Of a stretch of 64,000 nucleotides of DNA, positions 60,931 through 64,000 are shown in pieces. A model generated the notes under the pieces. The model searched no databases and was not told where the DNA came from. It worked only from the letters and a program-made list of their open reading frames with translations. The translations under genes were made by a program, and so were the position numbers. The stretch's first letter is position 1; each line of letters opens with the position of its first letter. Source of the stretch: Akkermansiaceae bacterium (GTDB lineage Bacteria > Verrucomicrobiota > Verrucomicrobiia > Verrucomicrobiales > Akkermansiaceae); contig CAJJBR010000021.1 in NCBI GenBank assembly GCA_905182475.1, positions 1-64,000 on the forward strand. The letters are read 5' to 3'.

Positions 60931-61294
60931 ATACTCAGGGGGTGGGGGTGAACAGACTGGTAACCGCCGTGGGTGACAGCGGGTGCTCGCAAGCACGCCT
61001 TTGTTAAACCCTGTTTCCCCCTGAAGCTCAATATATGCTGATAGTATTACGCGATCGCGTAGGGTAGTGTTTTGCAGGAGGGACTTTCCTGGTGAGCTGT
61101 AATCCTCTGATTTTTAGCTAGTAATGATGATGTCTATGTTTTCTTAATGATGTTGAAGTAGAGAAAGTGTTTATTTTTCGGTTTATCAAGAAATCTTGAG
61201 TTTAATGCAATTCTCGGGTTTTGGGTATCGATTTTCTTAGGAACACAAGCAATTGAGAGGTTGCCACGGTGGGGACGTGCGGGTAGGCTTCCGA
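60931..61294. other. Gene-free region upstream of the PBP2-like gene
   Basis: 364 bases, AT-rich between 61080 and 61240. It presumably holds divergent promoters for the flanking genes. No hairpin, riboswitch or repeat stands out. A TTG at 61253 and GTG at 61277 are possible alternative starts for the downstream gene. Confidence 0.4.
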
Positions 61295-63340
61295 GTGCTC
61301 ACGAAGTATGGATATTCCTTGGTCGTGCTGGTTCTGGCGGGTCTTACAAACGCGCAGCAACTTGAGACGGTTTCCTCGACTCAGGTAAACGGGAGGGTTC
61401 CGGCTAACGCGAACACTTCTGACGCTCCGAAGTCTGCCAATGAAGGGTCGATCCTTACCCGAAAGGATGCGCGCACGATTACCCTGAAAATTCCCGCACC
61501 CCGTGGGCAGATCGTCGATCGTATGGGTGAACCCTTGGCGCAGAATGAGGTAGCCTACCAAGTCTCACTTCAGTTCGAGCAGTTTCAGGATGTAGACCGC
61601 GATTACATCGTATCATGGGCGAGGGAGCGGATGGGGAGACTCAACGGGCTTGTGGAAATCCTCTACGAAAAAACTGATGAAGAACTTTACGCTCATTATA
61701 AGGACAGGCGTTGGCTGCCGCTTTATGTCAGTAGCCAGATCCGCGAAAAAGAGGCGAAGCTGATCGAGCCGAAACTGGGTTCCGGTCTGGTTCTCTCACC
61801 GGTATATCGCAGGGTGTATCCGGAAGACGGTCTAGCCGCCCACATCCTTGGTTATGCCGGGAGCGTCGGGAAGCTGCCAACCGGACCGATCAATTACAAT
61901 GAACCTTTGTGGGAGGAAAGCGAAGGGCGCGCGGGCTTGGAGAAGCTTTACGACCGACAACTTACCGGCGAAGCAGGGATGAAGCGCCTTCTGTTCGACG
62001 AGAAAGGGAACAAGCTTCTGGAAGAGCAGGTCAAACGCCCGCGTCCGGGTGGCACTGTGGTGACAACACTGAACCTAAAATGGCAGAAGCTAGCGGAAAA
62101 GGTTCTCAGGAAAGGCTGCGAGCGCGGCGCATTTGTAGTGATCGATGTCATCACTGGCGAGGTGCTGGTGATGGCCTCACGCCCGACTTTTGACCTGAAT
62201 GTTTTCATTCCCGGAATCAGTTCTGAGGATTTCAAGGCCTTACAGGATGATCCTGGCATTCCCTTGTTTGGCAGAGCATTCCAGTCCGCATACCCGCCAG
62301 CCTCATCCTACAAGCCGGTCGTTGCTCTAGCTGCTTTGAATGACGGGGTGGTGGCGGAATTTTCGGAAGTCTATTGCCCCGCCGCCATCAAGATCGGCAA
62401 GCATACCTTCAAGAACTGGTCGAAGAATCCGGAGGGGAATATCAACGTGAAACGAGCGCTCGCACGCTCCTGTAACACATGGTTCTACCAAGTCGGGATC
62501 GACGTGGGTCCGTCCTCATTTCTAGGTCTTTCCCGCAGACTGGGCATGGGTAAGAAGTCAGGTCTTCCACTTATTGGTGAGACTTCAGGCCTGATTCCTA
62601 CAAATGAATGGATGCTAAAAAACGAACGTCGCCGCATCCTCGATGGCGATACGGCGAACATGTCCATCGGCCAAGGAAGCCTTCTGGCATCTCCGTTACA
62701 GGTGGCGCAAATGATGGCAGGTATCGGCAATGGCGGGGCGCTTCCCAAGCTCTCGTTGGTGAGCCAGGTTCAGGATACTAGGGGACGTGTCGTGAAATCC
62801 ATGGTTCCGGAGAGGAGAAACTGGCTCGGCGTTGATAGAATTGCGGTAGAGATTGTCCGTGAAGGAATGCAGGACGTTGTGGAGAAAGGTTACGGAACCG
62901 GGAAAAGTGGAAGACTTAGCTACACCAGTCTAGCTGGAAAAACCGGAACCGCCCAATGGGGTCCGCCACGTCTGAACCAGCGGCTTGCATGGTTTGCCGG
63001 ATTCCTGCCGGCGGATAACCCGCGCTATTCCTTCGCCGTTCTCTACGAGGGGAAACCAGGTGAGGCCGTTTCGGGAGGTCGGAAAGCAGCCCCGATGGTG
63101 CGAAGCTTTTTCGAACCGCTGGAAGATGAGATCAAAGAGACCATCGCTCCACCGATGAAGGCTTTGGTTGTTGGTGAAGAAGGAGTCGATCGCGAAGGCC
63201 TGAATATTGGCGGTGCTGATGTTCTAAAAGCGATTCCGCTGGATGAGTTCGATTTTGAAGACGCCCAGCGCGCGATTCCAATCGACGAAAGCGACCTTGA
63301 AGGTGAGGAAGTCAGTGAAGGCTTCACCGATGGCGAGTGA
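61295..63340 (+). CDS. PBP2-like penicillin-binding protein (transpeptidase)
   Basis: 681 aa from the GTG at 61295, chosen because it begins a signal-like segment (TKYGYSLVVLVLAGLTNAQQ). Pedestal domain (APRGQIVDRMGEPLAQNEVA; GLEKLYDRQLTGEAG) and transpeptidase with SxxK in YPPASSYKPVV, SxN in ARSCNTWF and KTGTAQW. It crosslinks peptidoglycan, probably for elongation. The C-terminal 60 residues are acidic with a repeated AIPLDEFDFED/AIPIDESDLEG unit. mreCD and rodA are not adjacent. Confidence 0.88.
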   Translation: MLTKYGYSLVVLVLAGLTNAQQLETVSSTQVNGRVPANANTSDAPKSANEGSILTRKDARTITLKIPAPRGQIVDRMGEPLAQNEVAYQVSLQFEQFQDVDRDYIVSWARERMGRLNGLVEILYEKTDEELYAHYKDRRWLPLYVSSQIREKEAKLIEPKLGSGLVLSPVYRRVYPEDGLAAHILGYAGSVGKLPTGPINYNEPLWEESEGRAGLEKLYDRQLTGEAGMKRLLFDEKGNKLLEEQVKRPRPGGTVVTTLNLKWQKLAEKVLRKGCERGAFVVIDVITGEVLVMASRPTFDLNVFIPGISSEDFKALQDDPGIPLFGRAFQSAYPPASSYKPVVALAALNDGVVAEFSEVYCPAAIKIGKHTFKNWSKNPEGNINVKRALARSCNTWFYQVGIDVGPSSFLGLSRRLGMGKKSGLPLIGETSGLIPTNEWMLKNERRRILDGDTANMSIGQGSLLASPLQVAQMMAGIGNGGALPKLSLVSQVQDTRGRVVKSMVPERRNWLGVDRIAVEIVREGMQDVVEKGYGTGKSGRLSYTSLAGKTGTAQWGPPRLNQRLAWFAGFLPADNPRYSFAVLYEGKPGEAVSGGRKAAPMVRSFFEPLEDEIKETIAPPMKALVVGEEGVDREGLNIGGADVLKAIPLDEFDFEDAQRAIPIDESDLEGEEVSEGFTDGE

Positions 63341-64000
63341 TCACTTGAAGCGCACGAGAACCGGGCGGTGATCCGATGCGGTTTCCCATTCGGGATCATC
63401 AATGATTCGCGACGCATTCTTATCGACTCTACGTTTCAATGGTTGTGACACGGTCACGAAATCGATTCTGCTGTAGATGTCCTGATAAGCCCAACAGTGA
63501 GTCCAAGATTCTCCGCGGCTGTCTTTTACATGGATCGGCGAGAGATACTCCGGCGTACGATAGGTACCGAAAATTGCCCGAGTGCTCAGGCTACGGGTGG
63601 TATCGTTGAAGTCTCCGTAGCAGACAACCATGGCCTGCGGATCACTTGCAAGTATGGCATCGATGTGTTTCCGGGTGTGCGCCGCCTCATCGATCCGCAA
63701 CAGAGCCTGGTTGAACTCCGGTGTGTTTCTTTTGGATTTTAAGTGGAGCCCGATGAAACGAATTTTTTCGGTCCCGACTTCAATGGTCACGTCGAGCATG
63801 CCGCGTTGCATGGAATATCCTTTTCCTGGGATTGCGAGGGAGGGGGACTCAGTGGAAACGATGGGAAAACGGGAGAGTATGGCCAAGTGGCGAACGGTAT
63901 CAACACCTCCCGTGTGATAGGTATGGGGAAGATCATGCCCCGCTTCCGCCATTAGGAGCCGGATTTCTTCTACGTCTTCCTTGCTTCCAATCTCACTTAG
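63341..64000 (-). CDS. Endonuclease/exonuclease/phosphatase (EEP) family protein, 5' end outside window
   Basis: The frame stays open to the right edge (SEIGSKEDVEEIRLLMAEAG in the last 50 bases), so the ATG at 63952 is internal. Motifs FIGLHLKSKRNTPEFNQALL, VVCYGDFNDTTRS and the C-terminal ETASDHRPVLVRF are those of the EEP Mg-dependent hydrolases (DNase I, inositol phosphatase and others). Substrate unknown. Confidence 0.85.
   Translation of the reverse strand, partial: LSEIGSKEDVEEIRLLMAEAGHDLPHTYHTGGVDTVRHLAILSRFPIVSTESPSLAIPGKGYSMQRGMLDVTIEVGTEKIRFIGLHLKSKRNTPEFNQALLRIDEAAHTRKHIDAILASDPQAMVVCYGDFNDTTRSLSTRAIFGTYRTPEYLSPIHVKDSRGESWTHCWAYQDIYSRIDFVTVSQPLKRRVDKNASRIIDDPEWETASDHRPVLVRFK

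Noticed and set aside
1..64000. CRISPR array, prophage, defence island or biosynthetic gene cluster
   Set aside because: No regularly spaced direct repeats, phage structural genes, restriction-modification genes or large synthases were found; the accessory DNA consists of decayed small genes.

Overview
The window looks like a chromosomal segment of a Verrucomicrobiota bacterium, most likely order Verrucomicrobiales. This is inferred from gene content: an exosortase-associated TIGR04073-type protein, a DUF5069 protein, a long secreted beta-propeller/cytochrome c protein of the Planctomycetes-Verrucomicrobia type, few Shine-Dalgarno sites and several non-ATG starts. No rRNA, tRNA, CRISPR array, prophage or intact transposon was seen. 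Most of the sequence is housekeeping genes interrupted by short stretches of decayed accessory DNA.

Layout. 1-8.0 kb: a membrane protein and PDZ protein pair, an EVE-domain protein with no canonical start codon, lipA, murI, an SLC13 permease and a large secreted cytochrome. 8.1-11.6 kb: a decay island with a twice-frameshifted GxxExxY gene, a Gfo/Idh/MocA oxidoreductase, a small inverted-repeat element, two broken DUF433/DUF5615 toxin-antitoxin-like pairs and an IS256-family remnant. 11.6-15.9 kb: an AlkP-superfamily enzyme and an AddB-like nuclease. 16.1-24.5 kb: a compact nine-gene minus-strand operon. 24.6-30.6 kb: rpsU, tsf, rpsB, membrane proteins, rplS, hisI and a toxin-antitoxin scar. 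30.6-45.4 kb: mutS, a DnaQ-like exonuclease, an MntR-type regulator, long-form hpf, an SDR pseudogene, a DsbD-like protein, an xdh deletion scar, bioB, ftsB-like, asd and a prenyl synthase. 45.5-55.4 kb: a LolC/E-like permease, an RDD protein, a second copy of the inverted-repeat element, a type II secretion/type IV pilus cluster (pseudopilin, GspF, two PilB/GspE ATPases) and MidA. 55.6-64 kb: rpsP, TIGR04073, serA, a VOC fragment, dus, two small exported proteins, a PBP2-like transpeptidase and an edge-truncated EEP-family protein.

The most interesting unit is the nine-gene operon at 16156-24473. It joins a membrane-anchored aminopropyltransferase and S-adenosylmethionine decarboxylase (polyamine synthesis) with PspA/YjfJ, DUF2170/YjfI, a DUF350/YjfL membrane protein, a two-TM potassium channel whose RCK domain lacks the nucleotide-binding glycines, an AAA+ ATPase with a TerB-like N-terminus, and two proteins I do not recognise. 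It resembles the enterobacterial yjfIJKLMC cluster, but no ATP-grasp ligase is adjacent. I read it as a polyamine-linked envelope-stress module; this is inference.

Two repeat patterns also deserve attention. One is a roughly 142-bp inverted-repeat element present twice. The other is a family of AT-rich intergenic motifs, nearly all on the same strand, often placed directly before the start codon of minus-strand genes. At least eight decayed loci show ongoing loss of accessory genes.
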